DNA of 64,000 bases from JAWSVE01 sp050633885 (GTDB lineage Bacteria; Pseudomonadota; Gammaproteobacteria; Pseudomonadales; Cellvibrionaceae). Of the stretch, positions 1 to 10,900 are shown piece after piece. Position numbers and translations under genes: made by a program. The first letter of the stretch is position 1. Each line of letters starts with the position of its first letter. The DNA lies in assembly GCA_050633885.1 (NCBI GenBank), contig JBOEHK010000005.1, positions 248,001 to 312,000 of the forward strand. The letters are read 5' to 3'. The notes under the pieces were generated by a model, which made no database searches, was not told the origin of the DNA, and saw only the letters and a list, made by a program, of their open reading frames with translations.

Positions 1-670
1 CGATATTTTTCTGGCTAAATAATTCTTCAGCGTTTTCTGGTTTAACACTGCCACCGTATAAAATTCTTGTCGTTGATCCAGTCGAGCCTAGTTGCTCTCG
101 AATGAATGCATGTACCGCTTCTGCTTGTTCCGGTGTTGCAGTTCTACCGGTACCAATGGCCCATATAGGTTCGTAGGCAATCACGGCTCGTGTTAACTTC
201 TCTAAACCAACACGATCAATTACAGCTTTTATTTGTCGACCAATAACATCTAGCGCTTCGTTATTGTCTCGCTCTGCTAAAGTTTCACCGACACACAAAA
301 TGGGTGTTAATTTAGCATTTTGGGCCGCTGCAAATTTTTCAGCGACAATCTTGTCCGTTTCCCTATGGTATTCACGACGCTCTGAGTGCCCTACGATGAC
401 ATAATCACAGAACATATCTGACAGCATCGCAGCAGAGATATCACCGGTATAAGCGCCATTCTCATATTGGCTGACGTCCTGAGCACCGATTTGAATATTA
501 GACTCTTGTAACTGCCGACCTAATTGCCCCAAATGAACAAAAGAAGAGCAAACCGCCACTTCTGCCTGATGCATACCATGCCAGCGCGCCAATAAACCTT
601 CAAGCAAAGTGGCTACTGAACTCTTGGTTCCGTTCATTTTCCAATTGCCAACTACTAATGGTCGCCGCAT
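1..670 (-). CDS. tpiA: Triosephosphate isomerase, C-terminus cut by window edge
   Basis: Interconverts dihydroxyacetone phosphate and glyceraldehyde 3-phosphate in cytoplasmic glycolysis and gluconeogenesis. The reading frame starts at the ATG complementary to 668-670 (MRRPLVVGNWKMNG) and stays open to base 1. It shows the substrate-binding NWKMNG motif, the catalytic His in VGHSERR, the catalytic Glu in AYEPIWAIGTG, and YGGSVKPEN near the end. About 223 residues are visible; the family is usually near 250, so roughly 25-30 C-terminal residues lie outside the window. It follows glmM in the same direction, the order seen in Pseudomonas-like genomes, where secG normally comes next. Confidence 0.97.
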   Translation of the reverse strand, partial: MRRPLVVGNWKMNGTKSSVATLLEGLLARWHGMHQAEVAVCSSFVHLGQLGRQLQESNIQIGAQDVSQYENGAYTGDISAAMLSDMFCDYVIVGHSERREYHRETDKIVAEKFAAAQNAKLTPILCVGETLAERDNNEALDVIGRQIKAVIDRVGLEKLTRAVIAYEPIWAIGTGRTATPEQAEAVHAFIREQLGSTGSTTRILYGGSVKPENAEELFSQKNI

Positions 671-790
671 ACGCTCTCTATAAAAGGATTAGTGGACTCA
701 AAAAAGCGGGCGCTAATGTTAGCTAAGTAGGCAGCAAGATACAATCTCTAACTGTAGTACCGGAGCCGGATTATTCTGGATATGATATAG

Positions 791-810
791 AGCCGCCATA
801 AATAGCGGCT
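791..810 (-). terminator. Short GC-rich hairpin between glmM and tpiA
   Basis: A 6-bp stem AGCCGC/GCGGCT with an 8-nt loop lies just downstream of glmM. No clear U-tract follows on the minus strand, so it may only attenuate or stabilise the transcript, or have no function. Confidence 0.3.
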
Positions 811-842
811 GATTGCTTTACGGTCAACCTATTCGACAATAC

Positions 843-2186
843 TTATGAAACAGCCGCTTCGACGACCTCTGCTAACTCTTGTGCTAGCTTCTTCACAAGC
901 GGCTGATCATCCCCTTCAACCATGACGCGTACGACTGGCTCAGTGCCTGAAGGACGTAGTAATACACGTCCTCGGCCATTCAGTTGCGATTCTGTTTCGA
1001 GAACGGCTGCTTTAATGGAGGCATTGTTAGATATGTCGCTCTTTGGCTTAATTTGAACATTAATCATAGTCTGCGGCAATTTACGCATACCTTGTTTTGC
1101 ATCATTAAGCGTATTGCCCGATGTCATGAGGGCTAGCAAGACTTGAAGTGCAGCAATCACACCGTCGCCTGTCGTAGTGACATCACTACAAATAATATGA
1201 CCTGATGATTCGCCACCCAAGTACCAATCGTTTTGTCTCATGGCTTCTATGACGTATCGATCACCGACCTTCGCTCGAATGAAAGGGATTTTGAGTTCTT
1301 TGAGTGCTAGCTCAAATCCAAAATTGCTCATGAGCGTACCAACAACACCGTTACAACCTGATGCATGTTGTTGTCGGTAAGATGCGATGATAAATAAGAT
1401 TTCATCACCATCAATTTGCTGGCCTTTATCATCGACGAACATGACTCGGTCGCCATCACCATCAAAGGCAATACCCAAATCGGCACCTTCTTCCAATACT
1501 TTTGCTTGCAATGCTTTTGGCGCTGTAGAACCACACTCGTCATTAATGTTGGTTCCATTGGGAGAAGCGCCAATGGTTATCACTTCAGCACCGAGCTCAC
1601 GAAATACGGCCGGAGCAATATGATAAGTGGCACCATTTGCGCAATCCAAGACGATCTTCAAGCCTTGCAAGCTAAATCCCCATGGCATAGTGCCTTTACA
1701 GAATTCTATATAACGACCTTGGGCATCTTCAATACGGCGCGCTTTACCTAACCAGTCAGAAGTGACCATTGGCTTTTTCATTTGTTCTTCAATCGCGACT
1801 TCAATGTCATCAGGGAGCTTGGTTCCCTGACCACTGAAAAATTTAATGCCGTTATCGTGATATGGATTATGAGAAGCACTGATGACAATACCCGCTTGCG
1901 CTTGAAATGTTCGAGTCAAATAAGCAATCGCAGGGGTTGGCATTGGCCCAAGTAAGCCAACATCCATTCCACTATTAATAAGCCCAGATTCCAATGCAGA
2001 TTCAAACATATAGCCTGAAATACGCGTGTCTTTACCGATAAGGATTTGTTTGGAGCCCGAAAAATGCTCCGCAAAAACACAACCGGCTGCCCAGCCTAAT
2101 TTCAAAACAAAGTCAGGGGTAATTGGCTCTATACCAACTCGGCCTCTAATTCCATCTGTACCGAAGTATTGTCGTGATTCAGACAT
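843..2186 (-). CDS. glmM: Phosphoglucosamine mutase
   Basis: Converts glucosamine-6-phosphate to glucosamine-1-phosphate, the cytoplasmic step leading to UDP-GlcNAc for peptidoglycan and LPS. The 447 aa match the usual family length. Visible landmarks are FGTDGIRG at the N-terminus, the phosphoserine loop GIVISASHNP around residue 100, the metal-binding DGDGDR near 243-248, GGESSGH near 325, and the phosphate-binding RPSGTEPVVRVMVEG near the C-terminus. The ATG is preceded by a good ribosome binding site (GGAGA, 6-nt spacing). It sits between folP and tpiA on the same strand, the common gammaproteobacterial order. Confidence 0.98.
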   Translation of the reverse strand: MSESRQYFGTDGIRGRVGIEPITPDFVLKLGWAAGCVFAEHFSGSKQILIGKDTRISGYMFESALESGLINSGMDVGLLGPMPTPAIAYLTRTFQAQAGIVISASHNPYHDNGIKFFSGQGTKLPDDIEVAIEEQMKKPMVTSDWLGKARRIEDAQGRYIEFCKGTMPWGFSLQGLKIVLDCANGATYHIAPAVFRELGAEVITIGASPNGTNINDECGSTAPKALQAKVLEEGADLGIAFDGDGDRVMFVDDKGQQIDGDEILFIIASYRQQHASGCNGVVGTLMSNFGFELALKELKIPFIRAKVGDRYVIEAMRQNDWYLGGESSGHIICSDVTTTGDGVIAALQVLLALMTSGNTLNDAKQGMRKLPQTMINVQIKPKSDISNNASIKAAVLETESQLNGRGRVLLRPSGTEPVVRVMVEGDDQPLVKKLAQELAEVVEAAVS

Positions 2187-2303
2187 TCTCTTTCTCCATG
2201 TTGAAACCGGTATTCCAGTTTTTTAATCAATTTTTATCGATGACTACCCAATAGTACTGCTTTGTTTTTACACATTAATGATCAGTACAAAGATGTCGCT
2301 AGT

Positions 2304-3215
2304 TTAGTGGTGCGAATTGTCAGTGATTGCCAAAAGTATTTGAAGTGCTTCCCGAGTAGCGGCAACATCATGGACACGAATGATACTCGCGCCTCTTTCT
2401 GCAGCCAACAATGCTAGGGAAACACTACCAATTAGGCGATTTTCTTTGACTGATCGATTGCCCAACGTGTGTTTTGTTCTACTGTCTAGTGCTTGGTCTA
2501 ACTCCAAAATCTTAGCAACCATGGATTTACGAGAGAGGCCGACTAAGATGGGGCAACCCAAACTGTCTAGCTCATTCAATCGTTTCAATAATTCTAAATT
2601 ATGCGCAAGAGATTTGCCGAATCCAAATCCAGGGTCGACGAATATTTTATCTTTACTGATACCCGCTTGCTCACAAGCCATAATCCGTTCAGTTAAAAAT
2701 GTTTTAACATCGGCAACAACGCGATCATAGCTTGGATTATTTTGCATGCTCTCGGGCTGACCTTGCATGTGCATCAAGCAAATAGGCAATCCAGTTTGTG
2801 CAGCCACTTGCAATGCATTTTCTTTCTGTAATGCGCGAACATCATTAATTATTCCCGCACCTACTTTTGCCGCTTCTTCCATCACTTTGGGAGAACTGGT
2901 ATCAACGGACACGATGACTTCAAAACTTTTTCGAATGGCTTCAACCACAGGAATCACCCGATGAAGCTCTTCATCCACGGAGACAGGCTTTGCACCCGGT
3001 CGAGTTGACTCTCCACCAACATCAATAATTTTTGCGCCTCCATTAATCATTTGTTCGACACGAGTCAAAGCAAGATCAATATTCTTCGATGAGCTGTTTA
3101 AATCGTTTGTAAAATATTGGCCGCCGTCAGAAAAGGAATCTGGAGTCGCATTTAAAATTCCCATCACAACAGGCTGGGACAAATCGAGAGTTAAGTCAGC
3201 ACACAAGATTTTCAT
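2304..3215 (-). CDS. folP: Dihydropteroate synthase
   Basis: Condenses p-aminobenzoate with hydroxymethyl-dihydropterin pyrophosphate in folate synthesis; it is the sulfonamide target. The 303-aa TIM-barrel protein carries the signatures GILNATPDSFSDGG (residues about 19-32), GGESTRPGA, SVDTSSP, GAGIINDV, DPGFGFGKS and the C-terminal IRVHDV. Length is slightly above the usual 270-285 because of an insertion after DGGQYF (TNDLNSSSKNIDLA). It lies between ftsH and glmM as in E. coli and Pseudomonas, but a hairpin terminator separates it from ftsH, so part of its transcription may be independent or depend on read-through. Confidence 0.97.
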   Translation of the reverse strand: MKILCADLTLDLSQPVVMGILNATPDSFSDGGQYFTNDLNSSSKNIDLALTRVEQMINGGAKIIDVGGESTRPGAKPVSVDEELHRVIPVVEAIRKSFEVIVSVDTSSPKVMEEAAKVGAGIINDVRALQKENALQVAAQTGLPICLMHMQGQPESMQNNPSYDRVVADVKTFLTERIMACEQAGISKDKIFVDPGFGFGKSLAHNLELLKRLNELDSLGCPILVGLSRKSMVAKILELDQALDSRTKHTLGNRSVKENRLIGSVSLALLAAERGASIIRVHDVAATREALQILLAITDNSHH

Positions 3216-3255
3216 ATTGCTTTATCTGAAAAAGAATTTTACAAACCCAAAAAAT

Positions 3256-3284
3256 TGGGCCGAAACATTTTCATGTTCGGCCCA
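3256..3284 (-). terminator. Rho-independent terminator after ftsH, probably bidirectional
   Basis: A stem built from TGGGCCGAA and TTCGGCCCA, extended by ACAT/ATGT with one bulged base, sits between the ftsH stop and the folP start. The minus-strand RNA continues into a run of six U residues; the plus side is also T-rich. Confidence 0.75.
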
Positions 3285-3307
3285 TTATTTTTCTATAAAA
3301 ATATTAA

Positions 3308-5233
3308 TTAGTGTTCGTTTGCAGGGCCACCAATGGGTCCTGCTTTTTTCTCATCATCTTTCGAAGAATCAGATTCACTATCACCGCCAAGGTGGCCATT
3401 AAAATCATTATCATCCCAATCACGTGGCGGGCGCATTTTTTTACGTGCCATTAAGTCATCGACTTGTTCAGCATCAATTGTTTCATACTCCATTAATGCG
3501 TCTTTCATAGCTTCTAAAATATCGCGATTATCTTTTAATATTTGCTCTGCACGAGAATAACAACTATCAATAATTCCACGAATCTCTTCGTCGATCATTT
3601 TAGATGTATCAGAAGAATAATTTGTATTACTTGCACCAGGATAACCTGACTCATCTTCACCATAATGCAGAGGGCCTAATTTTTCAGACAAACCCCACTT
3701 CATCACCATATTGCGAGCCATTTGTGAAGCACGCTCAATATCATTTGACGCACCTGTCGTAACACCTTCAACACCCAATGTCATTTCTTCAGCAATACGT
3801 CCGCCATATAAAGTGCATAACTGCGATTCTAATTGACGCTTGCTAATGCTGTATTGATCTTCTTCGGGTAAAAATTGCGTTACACCTAAAGCACGCCCCC
3901 GAGGAATAATCGTTACTTTATGAATAGGATCATGCTCAGGTACTAACTTACCGACGATGGCATGACCTGCTTCATGGTATGCCGTATTTTCTTTTTCTTT
4001 TTCACTCATCACCATGGACTTACGTTCTGCACCCATCATGATTTTATCGCGCGCTTTTTCAAAATCTTCCATTGTGACTAAACGCTTATTTGAGCGAGCT
4101 GCAAACAATGCAGCCTCATTCACAATATTTGCTAAATCAGCACCAGAAAAACCGGGCGTACCTCGCGCTATGACACTGGCTTTTACCGATTCATCAATCG
4201 GCACTTTACGCATATGTACTTTTAATATTTGCTCGCGTCCACGAATATCCGGAAGGCCCACAAATACTTGTCTATCAAAACGACCCGGGCGCAATAATGC
4301 TTTATCAAGCACATCAGGACGGTTTGTTGCTGCAATAACAATCACGCCATCGTTTTCGTCAAAGCCATCCATTTCAACCAATAATTGGTTTAGCGTTTGT
4401 TCTCGCTCATCGTGACCACCGCCATGACCGCCACCACGATGACGGCCGACAGCATCAATCTCGTCGATAAAAATAATACATGGCGCTTGTTTTTTTGCTT
4501 GATCAAACATGTCGCGCACACGAGATGCACCAACACCCACAAACATTTCTACAAAGTCAGAACCCGAAATAGAAAAGAAAGGCACTTTCGCTTCGCCTGC
4601 AATGGCTTTTGCCAATAAAGTTTTACCGGTTCCAGGAGGCCCAGCCATTAAAACACCGCGAGGGATTCGGCCACCTAATCGTTGGAATTTTGAAGGGTCT
4701 CGTAAATATTCAACAAGTTCTTGCACTTCATCTTTTGCTTCGTCAACACCAGCAACATCAGCAAACGTTGTTTTAATTTGATCTTCGCCTAACAGCTTGG
4801 CTTTGCTTTTTCCAAAGCTCATGGGGCCGCCACGACCACCGCCACCGCCTTGCATTTGTCGCATGAAAAACATGAACACAGCGATAATTAATAAAATTGG
4901 AAAACTAGCAACAAGAAGTTGTTGCCACAGACTGGGCTCTTTAAGCTCGACACCTTTGTATTCAACTTTGTAGTTTTCGAGATCTTCAAGCAATGTGTTG
5001 TCAGGAAGATTGGGCGGACGAACTGTTTTAAATCGAGTTCCATCCGTTTTAACGCCATCAATATCTAATATATCAATTTCAACTTCTCGGATTCGACCGT
5101 CACGTAGCTCAGCAATAAAATCTGAATAGGTAAGCTCTTGTTCATTGACCTGTGGACTGAAGGTCTGAAAAACCATCAGTAATACACCGGCGATAATGAG
5201 CCACAAAACCAAATTTTTAGCCATATCGTTCAA
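3308..5233 (-). CDS. ftsH: ATP-dependent zinc metalloprotease FtsH
   Basis: Membrane-anchored hexameric AAA+ protease that degrades misfolded membrane proteins and short-lived regulators such as sigma-32 and LpxC. The 641 aa show an N-terminal membrane segment (about 6-24), a periplasmic domain, a second membrane segment (about 107-125), Walker A GPPGTGKT, Walker B IIFIDEIDAVG, the SRH region, and the zinc site HEAGH with a distal Asp. The initiation codon is TTG: GAGAGGA precedes it by 7 nt, while the in-frame ATG at 5224 lacks good spacing; an upstream non-ATG start is also known for E. coli ftsH. The C-terminal tail is acidic and low-complexity. About 280 nt of upstream DNA separates it from rlmE, with only a weak sigma-32-like match near 5415-5450. 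Confidence 0.98.
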   Translation of the reverse strand: MNDMAKNLVLWLIIAGVLLMVFQTFSPQVNEQELTYSDFIAELRDGRIREVEIDILDIDGVKTDGTRFKTVRPPNLPDNTLLEDLENYKVEYKGVELKEPSLWQQLLVASFPILLIIAVFMFFMRQMQGGGGGRGGPMSFGKSKAKLLGEDQIKTTFADVAGVDEAKDEVQELVEYLRDPSKFQRLGGRIPRGVLMAGPPGTGKTLLAKAIAGEAKVPFFSISGSDFVEMFVGVGASRVRDMFDQAKKQAPCIIFIDEIDAVGRHRGGGHGGGHDEREQTLNQLLVEMDGFDENDGVIVIAATNRPDVLDKALLRPGRFDRQVFVGLPDIRGREQILKVHMRKVPIDESVKASVIARGTPGFSGADLANIVNEAALFAARSNKRLVTMEDFEKARDKIMMGAERKSMVMSEKEKENTAYHEAGHAIVGKLVPEHDPIHKVTIIPRGRALGVTQFLPEEDQYSISKRQLESQLCTLYGGRIAEEMTLGVEGVTTGASNDIERASQMARNMVMKWGLSEKLGPLHYGEDESGYPGASNTNYSSDTSKMIDEEIRGIIDSCYSRAEQILKDNRDILEAMKDALMEYETIDAEQVDDLMARKKMRPPRDWDDNDFNGHLGGDSESDSSKDDEKKAGPIGGPANEH

Positions 5234-5514
5234 AAACTTATCCTCTCATTACTGCTACAGTTTGTTGATTACAAAATCACTAGGACTTTGGAAGGTGTTG
5301 ATACAGAAGGCAGTATTAAGTCTGCATCAAAGAATGAGTGTTTATACCTACTTAAACGTTTGTGCTTATTCACACTTGTACTGAAACAAAGGTACTTAAA
5401 GTATAGCGGTTAACGCTATGGGTTGTTAGGAATGAGCCTCAAAGCCCTTAGAACTCTATCACAACGCTCACAAGTTCCAATCTCGTCGGCTGAAATCTTA
5501 CATTTAATTAACAT

Positions 5515-6138
5515 CTATTGGCCTAAAAAGCCTTTGGCAACCAGGTAGACTTCTCTGGATCGTGGACGAGAAGCATCGGGCTTACGAGTCACAACTCGCT
5601 TAAAGCTCGCTTTTAAGTCCTGAAAAACACTATCAAACCCTTCGCCTTGAAAGACTTTGGCCACAAAGTCCCCATCATTTGAAAGGGTTTGCTTGGCCAG
5701 ATCTATCGCCAACTCCACTAAGTACATGGATTTTGGCTGATCAATGTCAGTCACTCCACTCATATTGGGGGCCATATCCGAAATTACAAGGTCGGCTTTC
5801 TCCTCGCCAATGATGGCTAAGAGCTCTTCTAATACGGCATCTTCGGTAAAATCACCTTCAACAAAGATTACATCGGCAAGAGCATCCATTGGCAAAATAT
5901 CGGAAGCGATGACCTTACCTTTATCACCCACCAACTTAACCGCCACTTGAGACCAACCACCAGGCGCCGCGCCTAAATCTATCACTGTTTTACCCGGTTT
6001 AAATAATCGATCTTTTTCATTGAGCTCGAGTAATTTATAGCTGGCACGAGAGCGATAGCCATCCTGTTGTGTCTTTTTGACATAGGGGTCATTGAAATGT
6101 TCGTTTAACCAACGATGACTACTTTTAGATCGTGCCAT
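5515..6138 (-). CDS. rlmE: 23S rRNA 2'-O-ribose U2552 methyltransferase
   Basis: SAM-dependent RrmJ/FtsJ enzyme that methylates U2552 in the ribosomal A-loop during late 50S assembly. The 207 aa match the family. The SAM-binding loop DLGAAPGGWSQ (around residue 55), the catalytic Asp in LVISDMAPNMSG, and the Lys-Asp-Lys-Glu set, including VAKVFQGEG, are visible. It lies upstream of ftsH in the same orientation and divergent from yhbY, the arrangement conserved in gammaproteobacteria. Confidence 0.97.
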   Translation of the reverse strand: MARSKSSHRWLNEHFNDPYVKKTQQDGYRSRASYKLLELNEKDRLFKPGKTVIDLGAAPGGWSQVAVKLVGDKGKVIASDILPMDALADVIFVEGDFTEDAVLEELLAIIGEEKADLVISDMAPNMSGVTDIDQPKSMYLVELAIDLAKQTLSNDGDFVAKVFQGEGFDSVFQDLKASFKRVVTRKPDASRPRSREVYLVAKGFLGQ

Positions 6139-6360
6139 TACTTATCCCAAATATTGATGTCTGATTTCAACAACCTGTCCCAATAATCTACCCCAATAAC
6201 CCAACCAAATAATAGATGAGAGTATCTAGCCATTACAGTCACAAAAAAGGTATAGCTGCTTTCATTTTTCTAACCACGAGATATCACTAATCAATGTTAG
6301 CGAAATCAGTTAATATGGCGCGATTACTATTCCCAATACTCATTAGGCAGTCATTGTAAG

Positions 6361-6666
6361 ATGTTAAACTCAGAACGTAAAAAAAGATTTCGCGCAATAG
6401 GCCATAACTTGAAACCTATTGTTACTGTAGCAGGCAATGGATTATCAGAAACCGTCCTTGCAGAATTAAATAGAGCACTCAACGATCACGAGCTTATCAA
6501 AATCAAATTGGTTTTTGATGAACGTGAAGACCGCCAGCTAGCCATTGAAGAAATCTGTAAACTCACCGACGCCGAAAATGTGCAATCAATCGGTAAGGTA
6601 GTATTACTGTATAAACCTGCGAAAAAGCCCAACCCTAAACTATCCAATATTTTACGTATTTCTTAG
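6361..6666 (+). CDS. yhbY: YhbY/CRS1-type ribosome assembly RNA-binding protein
   Basis: Small (101 aa) CRM-domain protein associated with pre-50S ribosomal particles. The family signature GHNLKPIVTVAGNGLSETVLAELNR and the downstream HELIKIKL segment are clear. It is the first gene on the plus strand, divergent from rlmE across about 220 nt that must hold both promoters. A GST-like gene follows after about 50 nt. Confidence 0.93.
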   Translation: MLNSERKKRFRAIGHNLKPIVTVAGNGLSETVLAELNRALNDHELIKIKLVFDEREDRQLAIEEICKLTDAENVQSIGKVVLLYKPAKKPNPKLSNILRIS

Positions 6667-6717
6667 CTCGTTAGATCTTACGAATATCATAAAATATTTT
6701 TTACGAAGTGATATGTT

Positions 6718-7347
6718 ATGAAACTATACGACTGTCATCCCGCACCCAATCCCCGACGGGTACGAATGTTTATTGCTGAAAAAGGAATTTCCATTCCCAC
6801 AGTGCAAGTTGATTTTGCTGGCAAAGAACATTTGACAGAAGCTTACGGCAAAATGAATCCATTTCATGACGTTCCCGTTTTAGCATTAGACGACGGTACG
6901 TACATCAGCCAGGTCAATGGTATTTGCCGTTATTTAGAATCTATATTTCCTGAAAACAACCTTTACGGTAATGATGCAAAAGAACAAGGCGTTATTGCCA
7001 TGTGGGACAACTACACTGCCTTACAAGGTTTTAGCTCTGTCGCAGATGGCTTGAGAAATTTCTCGAAAGGTTTTATCAATCACGCCGTGTTAGGAACAAG
7101 AGATTACCCACAAATCCCTGAACTTGCAGAAAGAGGAAAAAATCGCACTCTCGATTTTATGGAAGATTTAGATAAGTATCTGTCCGAAAGAGAATTTGTT
7201 GCTTGCGATCGTTACAGCGCCGCCGACATAACTGCACTAGCGACTATTGATTTTGCAAAGCGAATAAAAATTGAAATCAATGAAGATTTAAAAAACTTAA
7301 AGCGATGGTACAACACAGTTTCTTCTCGGCCCAGCGCCCTCGTGTGA
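6718..7347 (+). CDS. Glutathione S-transferase family protein
   Basis: A 209-aa cytosolic protein with a thioredoxin-like N-terminal domain (MKLYDCHPAPNPRRVRMFIAEKG, then the cis-Pro segment DVPVLALDDG and an ISQVNGICRYLE helix) and an all-helical C-terminal domain ending with ACDRYSAADITALATI, the typical Asp-containing N-capping box. The substrate cannot be deduced. It lies between yhbY and greA, where many relatives have nothing, so it is probably a lineage-specific addition; it converges with greA. Confidence 0.9.
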   Translation: MKLYDCHPAPNPRRVRMFIAEKGISIPTVQVDFAGKEHLTEAYGKMNPFHDVPVLALDDGTYISQVNGICRYLESIFPENNLYGNDAKEQGVIAMWDNYTALQGFSSVADGLRNFSKGFINHAVLGTRDYPQIPELAERGKNRTLDFMEDLDKYLSEREFVACDRYSAADITALATIDFAKRIKIEINEDLKNLKRWYNTVSSRPSALV

Positions 7348-7372
7348 GCTTGCGATGAATTGGTTGAAAACG

Positions 7373-7849
7373 TTAAATATGTTTAACGCTTTCTATCTCG
7401 TAACACACATCACCGGCCGGGGTTTTAATATCGACTTCGTCGCCAACCATCTTGCCAATTAAACCTCGTGCAATCGGCGAGCTGACAGAAATTTTGTTGT
7501 GTTTTACGTCAGCTTCATCATCACCAACAATTTGATAAGTGACGGTTTGATCTGTATCAACATTCACAATTTCAACCGTTGTTCCAAAAATGACTTTATC
7601 AGTACATGGAATAGTGGTGATATCAATAATTTGGGCGTGACTTAGCTTTCCTTCAATCTCTTGTATTCTCCCCTCACAAAAGCTTTGTTGCTCACGAGCT
7701 GCATGATATTCCGCATTTTCTTTTAAGTCGCCATGTTCTCTCGCCTCAGCGATAGCCTTAACAATTCGAGGGCGAACCACTTTTTTTAATTCATCTAACT
7801 CGATACGTAACGCATCAGCGCCACCGACTGTCATGGGTACTTTACTCAT
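7373..7849 (-). CDS. greA: Transcription elongation factor GreA
   Basis: Rescues backtracked RNA polymerase by stimulating transcript cleavage through the secondary channel. The 158 aa have the normal architecture: an N-terminal coiled coil whose tip holds the acidic residues of GDLKENAEYHAAREQQ, and a C-terminal FKBP-like domain with SPIARGLIGKMVGDEV. It lies just downstream of carB on the same strand, as in Pseudomonas. Confidence 0.97.
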   Translation of the reverse strand: MSKVPMTVGGADALRIELDELKKVVRPRIVKAIAEAREHGDLKENAEYHAAREQQSFCEGRIQEIEGKLSHAQIIDITTIPCTDKVIFGTTVEIVNVDTDQTVTYQIVGDDEADVKHNKISVSSPIARGLIGKMVGDEVDIKTPAGDVCYEIESVKHI

Positions 7850-7975
7850 TACTATTCCTTAAAATTAAGATAGAAGTTAAAATTAGCTTTGACCATTAAT
7901 GGTTAACAACCATCTTCTATACTTATTTACACATTATGTTGGCTTTCTTACACACAAAAAGAACTTGAAAAATAC

Positions 7976-10900
7976 CTAAGCTATACGCTGATGCAATTCT
8001 TGCAGTCGACGTACTTGCTGTTGCTGACCAAATCTAAGCGCCATACAAATTGCACGAGCACCAGCTAAAGTTGTCGTGTAATACACTCGATGGTTTTCAG
8101 CACCTCGACGAATTGATGCAGAATCTTTAATCGCTTGCCGTCCTTCGGTTGTATTAATCACGATAGAAATTTCATCGTTTTTAATCATATCAACAATATG
8201 CGGACGACCTTCTGCCACTTTATTCACTACTTCTACGTCAATGCCGGCAGAGGAGATTACTTTTCCGGTTCCGCGGGTTGCAACAATAGAAAAACCCAAG
8301 TCCGTTAGTTCATTAGCAACTTGAACGATTCCATCTTTGTCAAAATCGCGAACACTTAAAAATACTTTACCCGTTGTCGGAATCGCTTGTCCAGCACCTT
8401 GCTCCGCTTTTGCATAAGCCTCCGCAAAAGTATCACCGACACCCATTACTTCCCCCGTAGACTTCATCTCTGGACCAAGAATTGGGTCAACTGCTGGGAA
8501 TTTATTAAACGGAAACACGGCTTCTTTGACAGAATAATAATCGGGAACAATTTCTTTTGTAAAACCTTGTTCAGCTAATGTGGTTCCCGCCTGACAGCGC
8601 GCAGCTACTTTCGCGAGAGAAACGCCGATACATTTAGAAACAAACGGAACAGTTCGAGACGCACGAGGGTTTACTTCAATAACATAAATTTCGCCATCCT
8701 GATACGCTAATTGGACGTTCATTAAACCAATAACCCCCAATGCTAACGCCATACTTTTTACTTGTTCACGCATTAAGTTTTGTACATCATCAGGTAATGA
8801 GTAAGGCGGCAATGAACATGCCGAATCACCAGAATGAACACCGCACTGTTCAATGTGTTGCATGATCGCACCGATGATCACTTCTTTACCGTCGCTGACT
8901 GCGTCAATATCAACTTCAATAGCATTATTTAAAAAGTGATCGAGTAAAACGGGGGAATCTTCAGAAACTTGTACAGCTTCTTTCATATAAGTCCGCAATT
9001 CTGATTCATTGTAAACAATTTCCATTGCTCGACCACCCAACACATAAGATGGACGAACAACCAATGGATAACCAACACCGACGGCCTCTTTAACAGCTTC
9101 TTCAGAAGATCGAACAATTGCGTTTGAAGGTTGTTTTAATTTCAATGATTGAATCATTTGTTGAAAACGTTCGCGATCTTCTGCTCTATCAATCGCATCT
9201 GGACTGGTACCAATAATTGGCACGCCTTCTTCTTCCAACGCATTCGCCAATTTCAAAGGCGTTTGACCACCAAACTGAACGATAACGCCTTTTGGTTTTT
9301 CTTTACGAACAATTTCCAGCACATCTTCAAGCGTAACTGGTTCGAAAAATAATCTGTCAGAGGTATCGTAATCAGTCGAGACAGTCTCAGGATTACAGTT
9401 CACCATAATCGTTTCATAACCGTCTTCACGCATGGCAAGTGCCGCGTGTACACAGCAATAATCAAACTCGATACCTTGACCAATTCTATTTGGGCCACCA
9501 CCCAAGACTAAAATTTTATCGCGCGCGCTTGGTTCTGCTTCACACTCTTCTTCATACGTTGAATACATATAAGCCGTGGCTGTTGAGAATTCAGCAGCAC
9601 ACGTATCAACTCGTTTATAAACGGGATGAACATCTATCGAGTGACGATAATTACGGACGGCTTTTTCGGATTGATTTAAAATATCACCAATACGTCTATC
9701 CGAAAATCCTTTGCGTTTCACATGCAGCATATCTTCTTTTGAAAGATGAGTTAGCTTGGTTTCTGCCATGGCTGATTCAGTGTTCATTAAATCTTGGATT
9801 TGAATCAAAAACCAAAGATCAATGGATGAGGCTTGATGCACGTCTTCTAATGTCATTCCCGCGCGGAAAGCGTCAGCCACATACCAAATACGGTTTGCAC
9901 CTGGTGTTGTTAAATCTCTGCGAATAGTTTCCATTGCATTCGGCGCGTCTAAATCGACATGCGGTTCAAATCCAGCCGAACCAACTTCTAAACCACGCAA
10001 TGCTTTCTGCAATGATTCTTGAAACGTTCGACCAATCGCCATGACCTCACCCACCGATTTCATTTGCGTTGTTAAACGCGCATCGGCCTCACCAAATTTT
10101 TCAAACGTAAAACGTGGTATTTTTGTAACGACATAATCAATCGAAGGCTCAAACGAAGCAGGCGTTGCGCCACCAGTAATATCGTTTTTCAATTCATCTA
10201 ACGTATAACCAACAGCCAGTTTTGCCGCAATTTTAGCAATAGGAAAACCTGTTGCCTTTGATGCTAATGCCGATGAACGAGACACTCGAGGATTCATTTC
10301 AACGATAACTAAGCGACCATTGTCAGGATTAACCGCAAACTGAACATTTGAACCACCGGTTTCAACACCAATTTCTCGCAAGACTGCAATCGAAGCATCT
10401 CGCATGATTTGATATTCTTTATCCGTCAACGTTTGCGCTGGTGCGATCGTAATTGAATCACCCGTGTGAACACCCATCGGATCAAAATTTTCAATCGAGC
10501 AAACGATAATACAATTATCTTTTTTATCTCGAACTACTTCCATTTCAAATTCTTTCCAACCGATTAGAGATTCATCGATTAACAATTCATTTGTTGGGGA
10601 AAGATCCAAACCGCGCAAACAAATTTCTTCAAACTCTTCCCAGTTATACGCGATACCGCCGCCCGAACCACCCATGGTAAAAGAGGGGCGAATAATGGTG
10701 GGAAAACCAAATTCTTTAGGTACCTCTAACGCTTCTTCTAAGCTATGAACAATTTTCGCACGTGGACATTCAAGGCCGATCGATTTCATCGCTTTATCGA
10801 AACGGCTACGATCTTCAGCTTTATCAATCGCATCCGCTTTTGCGCCAATTAATTCAACACCAAACGCTTCAAGTACACCTTCACGTTCTAGATCGAGGGC

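Noticed and set aside
5415..5450. Sigma-32 promoter for ftsH
   Set aside because: CTTTGAG and CCCATAG are present on the minus strand but with a 15-nt spacer and several mismatches; too weak to call.
9439..9927. 162-aa plus-strand frame inside carB
   Set aside because: Antisense shadow of a highly conserved gene; composition rich in His, Leu and Tyr without domain signs.
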